A stretch of 64,000 nt of DNA from Phaseolus vulgaris (lineage: Eukaryota; Streptophyta; Magnoliopsida; Fabales; Fabaceae). Made by a program: the position numbers and the translations under genes. The stretch's first letter is position 1; each line of letters opens with the position of its first letter. The DNA lies in NCBI RefSeq assembly GCF_000499845.2, contig NC_023754.2, positions 12,378,037 to 12,442,036 of the forward strand, written 5' to 3'. This document shows positions 10,629-21,465 of the stretch, piece after piece. The notes under the pieces were generated by a model. The model worked only from the letters and a program-made list of their open reading frames with translations, was not told the DNA's origin and did not search any database.

Positions 10629-10973
10629 TTACTGTGATGTAAGTTGAATCCCCTTTACATCCTGTTCTTTAGGAAAAAACTCAGAAAAAGTGTCAGTGGT
10701 AATCATATTATTTGCTTGGGATGTCCAATTGCTGAATTTATAGCCAGGAGGGAACCCATGCTTTTTATAACAGGTGTCGACAGTGTGGCCAAGACGATTA
10801 CAAAAAGTGCAAACTTTTCTAATAAAAGAAAACTTTGAGGTTTTAACATTACGAGAAGGAAAACCCACTTTGCGAAAACAAACAGCCTCAATATGACCAT
10901 ATTTACCACAGAAATTGCATGTAATAGTGTGACTACTATTAAGACTATGAAGACTAGGGTTTTCATTAAACAT
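10629..10973 (-). pseudogene. copia gag remnant: two CCHC zinc knuckles
   Basis: The 114-residue frame contains two zinc knuckles, CNFCGKYGHIEAVC and CTFCNRLGHTVDTC, which bind the element's RNA during packaging. The usual 200-plus residue gag domain that should precede them is absent. Only about 120 bp separate the first Met from the primer-binding site, so an internal deletion removed most of gag. The second knuckle and the HGFPPGYKF that follows closely match the fragment at 43,650-44,024 (CNKTGHTVDTC, HGYPPWYKF), showing that the two elements are related. Confidence 0.85.
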
Positions 10974-11104
10974 TGCCTAAGAGATTTTTAAACCCAATCA
11001 AGATTTTGAAAGAGAACAGAAAAGATAACCAAGAACAACAAAGGGGGAAATAAAGATCAGAGAGAAACGCAACAGAGGTCTTCATTCGAAGAGCTCTGAT
11101 ACCA

Positions 11105-11430
11105 TATTACAGTTAATGAAGATGAATATTCTTTGTCTGATGTGGTGCATCAAATGGAGCGCACGTAATCACACGAAATCGCAATGGAGAAAGGGAGGTT
11201 CTGATGAACCCTAATTGCAAATGAAAAAGAGACAATGACTTAAGCATAAAAGAGAGAAAAATAGAGAAAAGAAAATACAAAAGAAATTCTCATTTACTTG
11301 TGTATTAGAGAGTAAAATACATGGTGTATATATAAGAAAAAGACTAAGACCTAGCTAAAACAGAAAAGGAAAGTTGGACCAAACAAACAAAGCCCAATAA
11401 CTTAAAACAGAAAAACTAAATATGTTAACA
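11105..11430 (-). repeat. 5' LTR of the copia element (326 bp)
   Basis: It is a near-identical copy of 5,873-6,197 and is joined on its left (plus-strand) side to the primer-binding site complement GCTCTGATACCA (11,093-11,104). The right flank is the duplication AACAT (11,431-11,435). Confidence 0.93.
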
Positions 11431-12810
11431 AACATCTCTAAAATCTTCTCTAGTTAATATCACTGTTATGAAATTATAAGTATACCATCTAAAGTCCCCT
11501 AAAGTGGCACATTTTACATTATGTAATAATATTGAGCTCTGTTCATCAAAACTATCAGGAACTCCAATAAAATTATGAATTATAACTACTATTAGGATTT
11601 ATACTATTATAGATATTTGTTGATTTTCTTCAATTTTAACACATGTGGTGATATGGGATATGAAGTAGTTCTCAAAATATTGTTTTTCCTTTTGTTATCT
11701 TATTTAATTGTTCCTCATTTTCTTGAATAATATTAATTTTTCAAAAGGTGGAACAAAGAAGATGCAAAATTACCTCATAAGACTCCTTTTCTTCCAATTC
11801 TAGTTCAAAAACCATAATTGAGTCACATTGTTCTTTAATTGCAAATTCGGCAAGAATTCCTCCATGGATTCCTAAATTGGAAAGGTTTTTTACTAATTTT
11901 TAAAATTTTCCCAAGCTTTTGGATTTTTCCTTAATCTATTGAAGAGCATTTTTGCAATAATCCTAATATTAGGAATGTAATCGGACACATAAATCAAACA
12001 GCCAAAAAAAATCATGAAATAGAAACTAATTTTAGAGACAAAAAATAATTAGTTACTGCAATGACTAAATTAGAGACCATTTTATGACTAAATAAATTTT
12101 TGGTTTCTAAATTAGTTTCTATTATTGTTAAATTGTTTCGAAATTGGTATCTAATTAGCAACTAAAGTTTTTGCTACCAAATTTAAAATCTAAATAATTG
12201 GTATTTAAAACCTTGATAGCTAATTAGATACCAATTTAACAATAATAGAAACTAATTTAGAAACCAAAAATTTTTTTAGTTTCTAAAATGGTCTCCAATT
12301 TAGTTATTATTACAACTAATTATTTTGATTTTTAAAAATTGGTTTATATTTGATGATTTTCTTGTAGTGAGCTAGGAATCTTTGCAAGTGATTTTTTATT
12401 TTTTATTTTTTATTTCATTCGGAAATATCTTGGCAAATTATTGGAGTTATTTTCCCCTAATAAATTTCATGTCCTAAGAATCTAATATTGGTTTGGACTA
12501 ATTGCATCTTTTTGGCTTATACTACATTCCCATTCCTTTTAATTAAATTTTTAAAAGATTTTAAATGCTTTACGTGTTTTTCTATAGATTCTGAAAATAT
12601 TAGAACATCATCTAAGTAGTATACTACTGCAAATTCCGAGTAAGGAATTAAAATATTATTCATAATATTTTGAAAGGGGGTGTTTTTTAATTCCATTAGC
12701 ATTATGTTCCACTACGTACTGACCAAAGAGACTTCTGTATTCAGTATGGGTACCAAAAGAAAAATCCTTCTTCAACCATTAAATGACGAAACTTGTAAGA
12801 TAAAAGAAAA
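11431..12810 (-). pseudogene. Endogenous pararetrovirus reverse transcriptase/RNase H remnant (Caulimoviridae-like)
   Basis: The minus strand from about 12,800 down to 11,740 reads, with stops and frameshifts, as a viral-type RT. The clearest open part (12,517-12,702) has LKNTPFQNIMN, the catalytic-site variant YLDDVLIFS (usually YIDD) and the IEKHVKHL block. It continues with RFLGHEIY and, beyond the foldback insertion at 12,004-12,369, with IPNIRIIAKMLFNRLRKNP, the RT/RNase H connection typical of plant pararetroviruses such as petuvirus/florendovirus relatives. At 11,436-11,520 a further in-sense piece is continued across the copia insertion at about 5,870. The remnant has many stops and is not expressed as a protein. 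A Ty3/gypsy RT is the alternative, but the connection-domain residues favour Caulimoviridae. Confidence 0.65.
12004..12369. mobile_element. Foldback CACTA-like MITE, copy 1
   Basis: The two halves are inverted copies of each other. AATCATGAAATAGAAAC at the left corresponds to the GATGATTTTCTTGTAGTG end at 12,369, and GGTATCTAATTAGCAACTA near 12,150 is complementary to TAGCTAATTAGATACC near 12,215. The right end has the CACTACAAGAAAA-type terminus; the left terminus has decayed. It interrupts the pararetrovirus RT remnant. It is the same family as 23,592-23,993, and it encodes nothing. Confidence 0.7.
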
Positions 12811-12919
12811 ATTAATAAGTTAAATATGAGTGAAGAATGAAGAGGACAAATAACTAATTTACTCTTAGAACCTTCCGACTATGAAGTTGAAAAAAAAATG
12901 ATAAGTGAGAAAATACTAA

Positions 12920-13457
12920 TACTACAAAAAAATTATTGAATATTACTATATTAATTAAATTAAATATTATTTTAAAAATTAAAAAATTATTGTTTCTATT
13001 ATTAATAAATTTTATAAATTATTTTTAAATTAGTGTATAATTAGTTACTAATGGTTTTATTATCAATTACTTTATATTACAAAATTGATAAAATACTTAA
13101 TTTTTATTTTCTTTTTTGTAAGAATCGTGCGAACGCAGTATCCTTTACCATAAATTATGATGTAGGCTCTGTCACTTATACAGACTTTTGAACAACATTC
13201 CAACACTCCTTCTAAGTACAATGCAGGTCACTGTTTTAGGCTAGAGGTCTCAATGATCACCCATTGACCCCATTCAGGTAGGTAGAGTACTTAATTAGAT
13301 ACTAGTTTAGAAATTAGTTTATAAATTGTATTAATAATAAAAATTATTTCAAATATTAATAATTTTTTAGTTTATAAAATAATATCTAATTTAGTCAAAA
13401 TAATTATTAAATATTTTTTATTTTTAAAATTAAATTTTATATAATGATTTTCTAGTA
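12920..13457. mobile_element. Diverged foldback element related to the CACTA-like MITEs
   Basis: The left end ACTACAAAAAAATTATTG and right end ATAATGATTTTCTAGTA are imperfect inverted repeats. Interior blocks (AATTAGTTACTAAT near 13,040, and TTAGATACTAGTTTAG near 13,300) also pair. The middle, about 13,120-13,280, is less AT-rich and unrelated to the arms, and may be an inserted or captured piece. It is non-coding. Confidence 0.45.
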
Positions 13458-13559
13458 AGTATTTAAAAGTGGAAATAGTATATCATGATTAATATTCTGA
13501 CAGAGGAGAGAATTGTAATTGAATATATAAAATAAATATGATAAGGGCAAAAACAAAAT

Positions 13560-14070
13560 TGACTCTAGAAATGATAGAAAATATCACGAATGAAGAAGAA
13601 AAAGTTTAAATGGTTAAATAAAATAAAGGATTTAATTCTTACTAAAACACCTCATAAAAGCCCTATTACTTTTACCCATAATTTTACTGAATATGACTTT
13701 GCAAAAGTTCCTAAACAAGCAGAGATAAAAAAAAAAAAAAAGGAAAATAACTATTAACGACTTGCACAAAGAAATAAAATATCTAAAGGAAGAAATTAAA
13801 CTAATAAAGTTAGAACTACAAGATATAAAAGAGAGAGAAAATCATAACTAAAATGACAGTTATCAAGAGGAAGTAGAAATAGAAGGACAGATTTTACGAA
13901 TATAAACCCTCCAACAAAAATGTGAAAATAGGAAGTTCGTTTCACAAGAGTTTATAGCTTTCATAGACTTAACATTATATTTAAATTGTATGAGAGAATT
14001 TAAATTGTTTAAGACAAGGATTAATCCCGACTCAATATTATGAAAAATCCTTGCAAAAGTTATTTATTGC
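13560..14070 (+). pseudogene. Possible second pararetrovirus fragment (plus strand)
   Basis: Short broken frames on the plus strand give a charged stretch (FTHNFTEYDFAKVP at about 13,670-13,710), then a lysine/glutamate heptad-like stretch (NDLHKEIKYLKEEIK at about 13,757-13,800), which would form a coiled coil. Plant pararetrovirus polyproteins have comparable charged coiled-coil regions, and the RT remnant lies close by in the opposite orientation. Both points are suggestive only. A stop follows near 13,850. It could equally be unrelated decayed coding sequence. Confidence 0.3.
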
Positions 14071-14575
14071 AAATAATTCCCATTTAAAGCTACAATATAA
14101 ATCAACTAATGCTAGTATTTTTTTTTCTTCCCTATCTCATCTCCTTTAAATTATGTTATTATGATCAGTACTAACCTAATAAGAAAAGTTATTTACAAAT
14201 TGCATATTAAATAGGTTTGTAGCAAAGTGCTTTTAAAAACAAGTATTTAAATTCCACTTGTAGTGAGAAAAATTATTATTTGATCAGTTGTTAGAATAAA
14301 CAATAAAATATGATTCAGTTGAGTTGCAAATCAAATGTTATCTCTTTGACAAAAAAATTGCATTTAAAATAAGATTTTAAATATGTTCCTCTAACCAAAC
14401 ATGTTATGATATGCTAAGGATATTTCTTTTGTAGACGAAAATTCTTGAAAATATTTATGAAACCACACGTTATTTATAACAACGTGAATATAAAAGAAAA
14501 AACAGACAACCCTCCCAATCCACGGTTCATTTTTTCTTTCTTCTCTCTCCATCTCTCCAACTCTTTCCTTCTCTC

Positions 14576-15682
14576 TGTTAGAAAGTATGACTTTAAACTA
14601 GAGGGGGGTGAATGGTTTAAAGAGGGATTTCGAAAACTTTTAAGCCTTGAATGAAATTACCTCGAGAATATCTTGATTAAGAAATCAGTTTTTCAAAACA
14701 CAAAGCTAAAAGCACAGCACCGGAAAAACAATCGGTTGTTTATACCAGTTTACAAATATAAAAACTGAATTTAAAGAATTAAGGGATAGAGAAAAATGCA
14801 CACAGAGATTTATACTGGTTCACTCTAAACCCAGAGCTACATCCAGTCTTCTCATAAACCACTGAGGAAAACCACTAAGTTATCAAACCTAGATCACTTA
14901 CAACACAACCAAGAAAGTGACTTTGATCCCCTCAAGAAACACACTTCTCTTGGTCAACACACCAACACTAAGAATGCTGATCTTGATCCCCTCAAGAACA
15001 CACAACACTTTTCAGCAAACACACAAAGTTCTTTCAACAAATATAAGGATTACACTTGTTACAAAAACAAATCTGAAATCAATACAAGCAGAAAATCCTA
15101 GCTCACACACTCTTTGATCAATCTCAATCTCTAAGCAATCTCAACTTTTTCTCTTAAGCAAAATCAGTGAAAAACTCAAATCTGTTTTTTTGTATATATT
15201 CAAAGTTGTTTGTTATCAAATCTTAACAAACTCTTCATTGCATTTAAGGATTGGTCAAAGCATTAAAAACTGGAGCGTAATTAGTTAGAAAAACATTTAA
15301 TGCTTAGTCAAAGCAAAAACCATTTTTATGTTATGGTACCAAAACAAACAATCGGTTGTTTCCTCGAATCAATCGGTTGTTTTGGTTTTGACAGCTCAAC
15401 CATTTGAAAAACAGTTTTCAACCTTTTCTAAAAACACCTAAGTATAAAATAATCGGTTTTTTCAACAAAACAACAAGTTGTTTTTCACTTAGTTTGAAAA
15501 ACACTTTTCTTTTAAAAAGATTGAGAATGTCTATGCTTTGGATTCAATCAAGAGTGGATTACATATTCAATCTACCCCAGATCCTATCTAAGACAGCTCA
15601 ACAACAGCAAGCACAGTCTAGCCTTCAACATCCTTCAAAGGGTTTTGGATTCTTCAAAGCATGAACACCACTTGGTTCAACA
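14576..15682 (-). mobile_element. Solo LTR, SIRE-like family (copy D), exact target duplication
   Basis: The ends are TGTTAGAA...TTCAACA on the plus strand (1,107 bp), flanked on both sides by CTCTC (14,571-14,575 and 15,683-15,687). The interior matches copy A block for block: AGAGGGGGGTGAATGG at 14,602-14,617, 'tttatactggttcactc' near 14,810, a 'ccctcaagaa-cacac' block at 14,930-15,005 and ATCGGTTGTTT motifs at about 14,731, 15,350 and 15,371. No primer site or internal region adjoins it, so it is a solo LTR. This exact duplication fixes the true boundaries for the family and supports the ends chosen for copy A. Confidence 0.85.
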
Positions 15683-15699
15683 CTCTCTTCATTTCTCAT

Positions 15700-16732
15700 T
15701 CCATACATCTATTTTAAAATTTGATCACGCCATGTTGTAGCTGATAAATCAGGATACATTTCTACCCGATCAGATTTTCAAATAGAGTAAGTTCTTTTTT
15801 ACTGTAAAGATCCTTTATTCTCTGTTTTTCTCTATGATTTAGTTATCAATCTTAGTGGGGCCAGTTGAGAAAAATGTTTCTATCAACTTGATTAAGTTCA
15901 TACTAAAATTTGGTAATGTTTGGATAACTTACTCTAGGTTCCTAAATTTTGGAGTGGTTCCCCTGTTTGAGGTAGAATTTTCATCCGAATAAGGAATTTC
16001 AGGTAAGGGAAGCTAAGTTTAATTTTTAATAGCACCCTAGGCTATAAGATCTGGATGTGGAGGGGACGTGGTCCGAATATTCAATTTATCTTGCAGTGAT
16101 GTTGTTTGTTTATATATTGTGTTGTTTGTTTATAAAATTGTAGAAATATTAGATTTTGATGGTTTAGTATTTAAGTGTTGTTTTTTATGTTAAATTGTGG
16201 ATCGTGTTTTGAATGATATTGTATGATGAAAATGGTATGCAATTGAATTCATACATTTGGGATAATGTATGGATTGATGTTTGTTTGTGTATTAAGTATT
16301 GATGTCTATGTGTTAACAAAGATATTTGAGCTTCATTGATGATCTAAGTCACATAAACTAAGATATCAAGTGGTGAGAATTTGATGAGGGAGTTCATGCA
16401 CATCGTGACATATGAGATGCACGGGTTGGGTTGTATTGAACTTACCCTGATCCTTTCTATTGGATTCGCTGATAATCTTTGGATCAGGTGTTAGTCTCTA
16501 GTAGGACTTATTTAATATGGTTCTTCTGGAAGGCGTCAATTGTTATTATGTTTGTTGACGTGAGATTTATGTGATTTTTATGTTGGGATTTGAATAAGAT
16601 TGAATAATTGAGAAATTGAATCATGTAATTTGGTTTTATCTTTTGATTTAATTATGTATATTATAAAATTTTATTTTTACTAGCTTACCCTTACTTTTCT
16701 TGTTATGATGTGAACTGCGTTGGGTTTATTAG
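15700..16732. other. Unclassified, probably retroelement-derived sequence
   Basis: No coding frame of note. The stretch is GC-richer than its surroundings, with some T-rich tracts, and looks like decayed retroelement leader or LTR sequence. Similar-looking sequence resumes after 18,170, suggesting that the LTR between was inserted into it. I cannot name the family. Confidence 0.3.
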
Positions 16733-18165
16733 TGTCTAAGTTCAAGAGGACGGTGAATTGGACTAATACAATTTTCGCAAAGAAGAACTATTTTAAGAAA
16801 TCCTGACATAAATGATCAGATTGATCAGAAAAGATCAATTTTATTTTGAGTCCAAGTAGTAGTTCCAGAAATACAACATATTTGTTTTAGAAACAACAGA
16901 TTTAATTTTGACTTAACAATTCTACACACTTGCAGATTTAAATGAACAGCAACAGAGATATTTAGAGTAGACCTTAATTCAGGAAAGCAAATTTCAAACC
17001 TTTTGAAAGCAGTTTTAAAAGAATAAGGATCTTGAACAAGATTGTTTAATTGAATTTTAACACTTGTATTACTCAGTCAAAGATTACAGATTTAGTGAAT
17101 TTTTAAGCAAGATAAATATTTTATCATAATCTTAAAGAGCAGTATATGATTTAGCCCAGCTACAGTTAAAACAACAGATTCAATTTTAAAACAACAGATT
17201 CATTTTATTGTAGATTATAAGATTTCATATTTAATTGTAGTAATCAAGAAGAGAGAAAGGCACACACAGTTTTATATTGGTTCACTCAACAAGAGCTACA
17301 TCTAGTCTCACCTTATACCAAGGTGGATTCCACTAATTCAAAGCAATCTTTACAAAAACAACTTTTAGAAAAACTCTATTTCAGCAACACACTAACTTCT
17401 AGAAACCCTGTCAAGAAGTACAATTACAAACACCTTTACAAAGAGAAATTATAGGAAAGAAAACACTTGGATTGCATATACAAGAGTTCAAAAACAGGAC
17501 CCTAACAACTGCAGCACTTTGACAGAACCTTGAATCTTTAACCAAAAGTCACTAGCACAAGAGCACTTGAAGTTTTCAAGAAAAACTTTAAAAAACTAAA
17601 GCAATATTCAAACTTTCACTGAAAGCACTTGAAAAATGTATGCAAATCGTGATTGCAAGGTGTGTTTTGACCTAAGATCAACCCTTCCTTTTATAGGTTT
17701 CATATCAAAACAGATTTTTAAAAAACAGTTAAGAATTGTTATAAAAATAACAGATTGAAGTTCAAAAGAACAAATTGTTTTTTGAAAATACACATGGTTG
17801 TAACATAACCACTTTTAGATCAGTTGAAAACTGAAATGTGAAAAAAAACAGAATTTGGAGTCAAAACTGAATTTCGAAAAAGGTCAAGCAGTTTTGATCC
17901 AGTACCAAAAGAATCCATTGTTTTATCAAATAACATATTAAAATATGTGCAGAAAACCAGTTTTTGAAAAACTGTAAACAGATTTTTTAAAACACTTTTT
18001 AGGAGACCCTTGTGCTTGGGTTGATTACTATGGCAATGAGATACAAGGTAGAATCAAAGAGCAAAAGGCTATTTAAAACAATTTTAACCTAACAAGACTT
18101 ATGAACTACACTCTTCTTAAACCTTCAAGCAGATTTTCTTCATCAAACACTTCTTTATCGAAGTT
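16733..18165 (-). mobile_element. SIRE-like LTR, diverged copy E
   Basis: It begins TGTCTAAG with a purine-rich run before GTGAATTGG (about 16,733-16,760), has the family block 'ttatattggttcactc' near 17,271 and the 'agagctacatctagtc' block at about 17,292. Repeated ACAGATT(C/T) motifs replace the AACCGGTT motifs of the other copies. The right end is unclear; ATTAG (16,728-16,732) versus TTTAG near 18,170 is only a possible duplication. It is longer than copies A and D and encodes nothing. Confidence 0.5.
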
Positions 18166-18639
18166 TAGTAGAGTCGTCATCTATCTTCAATAGACTATAC
18201 TATGTACAACAAGTACAGGTGTCGGAGGTCCTTGAAGGTTTTAGGATTTTTTTGAAGCTTATATTGTAAATGTTTGTATTTTTATAAGTCATAATCTTGT
18301 AATATGAATATTTTGAAATACTCCAAGTTTGTATAGAAACCAGTAGAACTTGTATTGTAATAGTTAGATGTTATTTTCTAAGGTGTTACATTATCAAGTT
18401 TATCTTTTCAACAAATCATCTCCAGTCAAACTTTTATTTGTTGTGATTTATCAAACACGAGAATTTTATTTTGATCATTTGTTAAAGTTAATGAGAAAAT
18501 ATGATCAACAAATGAGTGGAGTTAACTAGTTGTGTTTGACATGATACATTAAATGAAAGAATTATGATATGATTGTTTGATAAACTAAATCATCGCCTAA
18601 GTACTATCAATCGGACGATATTTGCGGTTTTTTTTTAAA

Positions 18640-18850
18640 ACATAACTAAATTACAATGGAACTCTCCCTTCTTGTGATTTCCTTGCTTTTGGCATTTGAT
18701 AATATAAAGAATTTCTCACCCAAGCTACATATTTTGTCGTAAAACATTTCAATTTTTCTATAAAAATGAATTACAGTCTTAAAAAATTTATTCAAACACA
18801 TTATAAGAGTGTGGAGGTGTTTAGATAAAATAATATTACCTGATCCTACG
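18640..18850. repeat. Interspersed repeat also present at about 40,215-40,310
   Basis: The segment with CATATTTTGTCGTAAAACATTTC, TCTATAAAAATGAATTAC and TTCAAACACA in order is clearly similar to 40,230-40,305. It is non-coding and its class is unknown. Confidence 0.5.
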
Positions 18851-19079
18851 AAAAAAAAATAGATTTTAAAACTTATTATAACATATTTTTAGGATATGAA
18901 AAACATAATGTTGCTTATAAGTTTCTTATTCTTAAAAGTGATGTAATTTAATGTAATATGAGTATTTGAGAATATATTCCATTTAATGGTTAATCGTATA
19001 GGATTGACACCATGTTTGAGGAATTAAGGAAAAGTAAAAGACAAAAAAAGATATTTTGGGGATGTTCACACTTATCTCG

Positions 19080-20540
19080 TTGAAATGATCTAATAAGCAT
19101 TTTAGAAGACATTAGTGCTCTTAATGTAAAACCTGATAAGGCCATTAAAATTGAAATTGATTATATTAAAAAAAAAATACATAGAATTTAGTACATTTTC
19201 CTAAAAAAGTCAAACTCATTGGTTATAAATGGATCTTTAAGATAAAATCATTATCCTAATGAATTCATAGAAAATATATGGTGAGGTTAGTAACTAAAAG
19301 GTTTTACACACAAAAACAACATATTACTTTAATACCTTTATCCTAATTCCTCTAGTTGATTTTTGTTAGTTCTAGGGTCTATTAATAAGTTATTCACTAT
19401 TGAATGTAAAGATGATCATTTTGAATGGTGAACTAGAATAAGAGATTTATATAACTCAACTTAAAGGGTGTGTGATTCCTAGTTCAAAGAATAAAGTATG
19501 CAAACTTTTGAAATCCTTAAGTGGGTTAAAACAAATACCTATAATGGTATGAAAAACTTGATTATTTTACTAGTAAATTACTTTTGGACTAATGATGTTG
19601 ATAAATGCTTATACGCTAGATTTGAAAACATTGGTTGTGTATGTTTATGACATGTTAATATTATATAGTTTCAAAATGATATTAATGAGATTTAAGTTTG
19701 AAATGAGAGTCATAGATAGGAGTTGGAGTCAGAAGAAAAGGAGATACTACATTACTATCTCAATGATATATTGATAAATTTCTTAGGAGGTTTATGACTT
19801 TAAGCTAATGAGTACTCCTTACTATGCTAACTATAAATTAAAGAAAAATATAGGAGAACTAATTTTTCAACCTTGGTATGCCTAAACCATCGGGAGCTTA
19901 TTGTACTTAATGAGTTTTTTCTATATCATACATTGTTTATGCAATAGGTAGACTGAGTAGGTACACTTAATATCTCAATCAAGATCATTATAATGCACTT
20001 GCAAGACTCATGAATATTTAAGAGGTATTATGGATAATATCATTAAATATACATATAGTAGATTTCATATTATATTGAAGGGTAGAATAATGTAATTGAA
20101 TCACTGATTTAGATGAGATGAAATTCATAAGTGATTATGTGTTTACACTTGAGGGTGGTGCAGTTACATGGAGATTAGCTAAAGAAACCATTATTGTAAG
20201 ATCAATAATGAAATCAAAGTTTGTTGTTTTTGAAATTATTAAGTGGTAGAGAAATTTCATGAAAAAATTCCATTGAAAATGAAATCAATCTCATTAAGGT
20301 CAGTGCATTATGATAGTCAATCAACAATACAAATAAAAACAAAAACTTACAATGAAAAATAATAATGAAAAAAATAAACACAAAAAATGTTGAGACAGAT
20401 TGTTAAAGCAATTGCTAAATGGTGAAACAATTTTCATTAATTATGTTAATTTAGAACAAAATTTAGCATATCCTTTAATGAAACTTCTGAGGAGGAACAT
20501 CATTTTAGAAACATCAAAGAGAATAAGACTTAAGCCAATT
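19080..20540 (+). pseudogene. Decayed Ty1/copia pol (RT to RNase H)
   Basis: Copia landmarks appear in the right order in shifting frames: the GYKWIFKIK RT entry (about 19,220), a corrupted catalytic region VVYVYDMLI where YVDDML is expected (about 19,635), a STP..N-type block (about 19,810), a GSLLYLM-like block (about 19,895), FISDYVFTLEGGAVTW of RNase H (about 20,130) and the C-terminal LEQNLAYPLMK-like block (about 20,455). Stops and indels are frequent and one catalytic Asp is lost. No LTRs were recognised around it, so it is an old relic. Confidence 0.7.
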
Positions 20541-21422
20541 GAAAACAAATAACTGATAGTAATCCAACATTTGTGATTGAAGATCCCATTAATAAGGTTT
20601 GTATGAATAATAACAAGGCATTAGTTAGTTCTTCTAGCACTAAAATTGATTAAAATCAATTGTGTCCCTTCCTAGTGTGAAAGTGCTCGTTACTACATCA
20701 CTGAGTAAAATAAACTTTGTAGTATTAAACTTGGTGGTACAATAAAGTTTAACCTTTGACAAGATTTTTTATGATTTTTATATCTCTTATTAGTAGTGTA
20801 TAATTTATCGCAAACACTTGAATGAATATCAAGAAGACTATTTGTATAAAATTTTAATAAAATGTCTAAATTACTCATGAATATCAAATGACCTAATAAG
20901 CACGATATATTGATAATAACATAATTTTGGAGTTGTAATATAATTATAATATATTGTATGAATATTTTGAAAATGAATTTCCTTTTTAAGCATAATACCT
21001 CTCTCTATACATAAAATAAAGTTCATTAATTTTATGTCATAATATGAATAAAGGAGACATACTGTATTAATCTTATATACCACCCTTGAGTTGGATTCCA
21101 AGTAACCTAATGCACGCTAGGGCCAACTGCAATAAATAATAAAGGTTTACAACAACAGTGTTGGTTGAAATGAAGAATGTCGCAAAATATTATTTATATT
21201 ATCATGTTTTTTCATTTTTTAAATATTTTACAGTCTGTTAAATGTCTAACTAAATACTAGCATGTAATTAGAAAATCACGTTGTTTTTTCACAAATGCTT
21301 TTAAAATAACATTATTTTATTAATAATGTAATTGTAAAATGCATGAAATTTTTAAGAAATATGAAAAGTTAAATGATAGTGAAATATTCAGAAAGAACTT
21401 GAATGGAAAAGTTTAATGAATA

Positions 21423-21465
<43 letters not shown>

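Larger units (their letters stand above)
5873..11430 (-). mobile_element. Full-length Ty1/copia LTR retrotransposon, coding-dead, with nested solo LTR
   Basis: The element runs minus, with LTRs at 11,105-11,430 (5') and 5,873-6,197 (3'), flanked by the exact 5-bp duplication AACAT (5,868-5,872 and 11,431-11,435). The primer-binding site TGGTATCAGAGC (complement of initiator Met tRNA) is at 11,104-11,093 and abuts the 5' LTR. The polypurine tract TTGAGGGGGAG abuts the 3' LTR at about 6,198-6,208. Domains follow copia order: zinc knuckles, protease, GAG-pre-integrase, integrase, reverse transcriptase, RNase H. It cannot move on its own because most of gag is missing, the protease motif is altered, several frameshifts are present and a 1,054-bp LTR sits between integrase and RT. 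The two LTRs differ by nine transitions and one 1-bp indel by my hand alignment (about 2.8%). Confidence 0.93.

Noticed and set aside
18190..18640. Possible gene after the SIRE-like copy E
   Set aside because: The region has no open frame and looks like resumed retroelement-derived sequence.
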